DNA of 64,000 bases, from NCBI GenBank assembly GCA_011390955.1, contig JAABRM010000016.1, positions 1 to 64,000 on the forward strand, in the 5' to 3' direction. The notes under the pieces were generated by a model. That model was not told the DNA's origin. It saw only the letters and a program-made list of their open reading frames with translations, and did no database searches. Position numbers and translations under genes: made by a program. The DNA comes from Oscillatoriales cyanobacterium. GTDB taxonomy: Bacteria; Cyanobacteriota; Cyanobacteriia; Cyanobacteriales; Laspinemataceae. Shown in pieces: positions 62,445 to 64,000 of this stretch. The number at the start of each line of letters is the position of its first letter. Within the stretch, counting starts at the first letter, position 1.

Positions 62445-63767
62445 TTACTGTTTCAGTGGTAAAATAATTTTGAAGTTTGTCCCTTCTCCCGGCGTACTCC
62501 GACAACAAAGGTGTCCTTGGTGTCCTTCCACAACAGTTTGATAACTAATTGACAATCCTAAACCTCTACCCGACCCCACGGGCTTGGTGGTAAAAAATGG
62601 ATCGAACAATTGTTTTTTTACTTTTTCCGTCATTCCTGGGCCATTATCGGCAATGGTAATCTGTACTTGGTCTGGATCAATTAACTCCGTACTAATCTCA
62701 ATGGTCGGTATAATACATTCAGAATTGGGGCAAGAAGGGTTCCCGTCAATCAGGGATAAATTTAGGTTGGTCTGAGTCAGGGCATCGATCGCATTTGTCA
62801 AAATATTAATAAAAACTTGATTAATTTCTCCAGCATAACATTCTACCTGGGGAATTTTTTGATAATGTTTAATTACCTGAATTTTGGGGCGATCGCTGCC
62901 TTCTGGTTCTAGGCGATGTTGCAACATCATCAAGCTACTTTCTAACCCTTCATGCAGATCGACTTTTTTGAGTTTTGCCTCCCCTAAACGAGAAAAATTT
63001 CTTAAAGAATTCACGATATTTTTAATTCGTTCCGAACCGAATTTCATCGAATCCAAAATTTTCGCTAAATCTTCCATTAAAAAAATTAGATCGATGTCTG
63101 CGGCGAAATCTTGAATATGCTGGGGCGGATTTGGCAAAGCGGCTTGATAAAGATTGAGTAAATCTAGCAATTCAGAAGTATAAGACCTGAGATGGCTAAT
63201 ATTGCCCTGAATAAAATTAGCGGGATTATTGATTTCGTGAGCAATTCCCGCCACGAATTGCCCCAGAGAAGCCATTTTTTCTGTATGAATTAATTGAGAT
63301 TGAGTTTGCTTAAGTTCTTGCAAGGTTTCTTCTAACAACAAATTTTTTTCTTTCAAAGTGCGTTGCAGCGATCGCAAATTTAGCTGATTTTCCACTCGCA
63401 ACAGCACCTCCACAGGTTGAAACGGTTTAGTAATATAGTCTACCCCGCCACAGCTAAAAGCTTTCACCTTATCCCCCAACTCATCCAAGCCACTAATAAA
63501 AATTACCGGAATATCAGCAGTTTGGGGATTTTCTTTTAACTTTTGGCAAACTTCATAACCATCAATGCCCCGCATTTTAATATCCAGGAGAATTAAATCC
63601 GGTAAAATTTCCGCTGCTTTGGTTAAAGCCGTAAACCCATCTAAGGCTTGGAAAACTTCATACCCTTTTCGTTGCAAAATTCCCGCAGCCAAACGAAGGT
63701 TATAAGCCGTATCATCCACGACTAAAATTTTCTCGGCTTGAGAATCAACTGGTAAATAATCGTTCAT
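62445..63767 (-). CDS. Hybrid response regulator-histidine kinase
   Basis: 440 residues. REC domain with ILVVDDTAYN, D62 in LILLDIKMRGIDG and K115-region ITKPF; coiled coil; HisKA with GQFVAGIAHEINNPANFI (H178); HATPase with N-box VFINILTNAIDAL, G1 IADNGPGM and G2 GSGRGLGLSI. All catalytic motifs are intact. The REC-first layout is common in cyanobacterial sensor-less kinases that receive a phosphoryl group from another kinase. It is transcribed just ahead of the pseudokinase gene (51 nt to its ATG). Confidence 0.94.
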   Translation of the reverse strand: MNDYLPVDSQAEKILVVDDTAYNLRLAAGILQRKGYEVFQALDGFTALTKAAEILPDLILLDIKMRGIDGYEVCQKLKENPQTADIPVIFISGLDELGDKVKAFSCGGVDYITKPFQPVEVLLRVENQLNLRSLQRTLKEKNLLLEETLQELKQTQSQLIHTEKMASLGQFVAGIAHEINNPANFIQGNISHLRSYTSELLDLLNLYQAALPNPPQHIQDFAADIDLIFLMEDLAKILDSMKFGSERIKNIVNSLRNFSRLGEAKLKKVDLHEGLESSLMMLQHRLEPEGSDRPKIQVIKHYQKIPQVECYAGEINQVFINILTNAIDALTQTNLNLSLIDGNPSCPNSECIIPTIEISTELIDPDQVQITIADNGPGMTEKVKKQLFDPFFTTKPVGSGRGLGLSISYQTVVEGHQGHLCCRSTPGEGTNFKIILPLKQ

Positions 63768-64000
63768 GGTTAATGTGTTATTGCAAAAAAATCGCCCAAA
63801 AAATCAAATAATTTTGTTGAAGTTGGCTCGCCGAGAATTACCCGCGAAATATAAAGAAAATTGGCAGTTAAAAGTTCATCAATGCCGGTAGAAAGTCTAG
63901 CTAAAAACACCGATGACACAACGATGACACCCTTGGTGCTGTTATTATACAAAGATATATGGCTAAATGGCGATCGCACCCATTCACTTCTCCATAGCCG
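63768..64000. other. Upstream region of the kinase pair; no gene seen
   Basis: 233 nt to the window edge. It contains one HIP1 octamer and a duplicated CGATGACAC near 63909-63928. The 69-codon minus frame here has no recognisable features. Confidence 0.5.

Noticed and set aside
63770-63979. 69-codon minus ORF at the window edge
   Set aside because: No recognisable features and abuts the kinase start; likely upstream non-coding DNA.

Overview
The window looks like chromosomal DNA of a filamentous cyanobacterium, probably of the Oscillatoriales type. Evidence: the HIP1 octamer GCGATCGC is very frequent; ndhN lies beside the ribosomal protein cluster; the S10/spc/alpha operon has cyanobacterial content (no rpsJ at its head, no rpsN or rpmD inside); the 2-oxoglutarate decarboxylase / succinic semialdehyde dehydrogenase pair, DUF928, CHAT-TPR and CHASE2-cyclase genes are present; and there are many heptanucleotide tandem repeat arrays (STRR type).

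Region 1 (1-15478, minus strand) is one long ribosomal superoperon read rplC, rplD, rplW, rplB, rpsS, rplV, rpsC, rplP, rpmC, rpsQ, rplN, rplX, rplE, rpsH, rplF, rplR, rpsE, rplO, secY, adk, infA, rpmJ, rpsM, rpsK, rpoA, rplQ and truA (cut by the window edge). Region 2 (15479-24682) holds a 1 kb non-coding gap, ndhN, two tandem VWA-domain genes, a small charged protein, a DUF928 exported protein, a TPR-CHAT protease-like gene and xthA. Region 3 (24683-30217) carries the two enzymes of the cyanobacterial TCA bypass and a GDP-mannose dehydratase, separated by large arrays of 7-bp repeats.

Region 4 (30674-41835, plus strand) is the most unusual part. It has three paralogous ~700-residue P-loop ATPases, two paralogous proteins that look winged-helix-like, and an 851-residue protein joining a DEDDy RNase D-like exonuclease, a PD-(D/E)XK nuclease with a four-cysteine Fe-S signature, and an FtsK/HerA-type DNA motor. 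I do not recognise it as a named system. A DNA-processing or genome-defence role is an inference from domains and clustering.

Region 5 (42066-49888) has a NAGPA-type lipoprotein, a CHASE2 adenylate/guanylate cyclase, a second DUF928 gene, and a minus-strand operon of a mercuric-reductase-like flavoprotein, ArsM arsenite methyltransferase and a TVP38 membrane protein. Region 6 (50003-64000) has two multi-pass GT-C-like membrane proteins whose reading frames contain dispersed repeats, a TPR protein with a Pro-rich repeat, a BrnA-like antitoxin gene broken by a ~150 bp MITE, an unusual signal peptidase I, a MacB-like permease, an amidase, and two response-regulator/histidine-kinase proteins, one of them apparently a pseudokinase.
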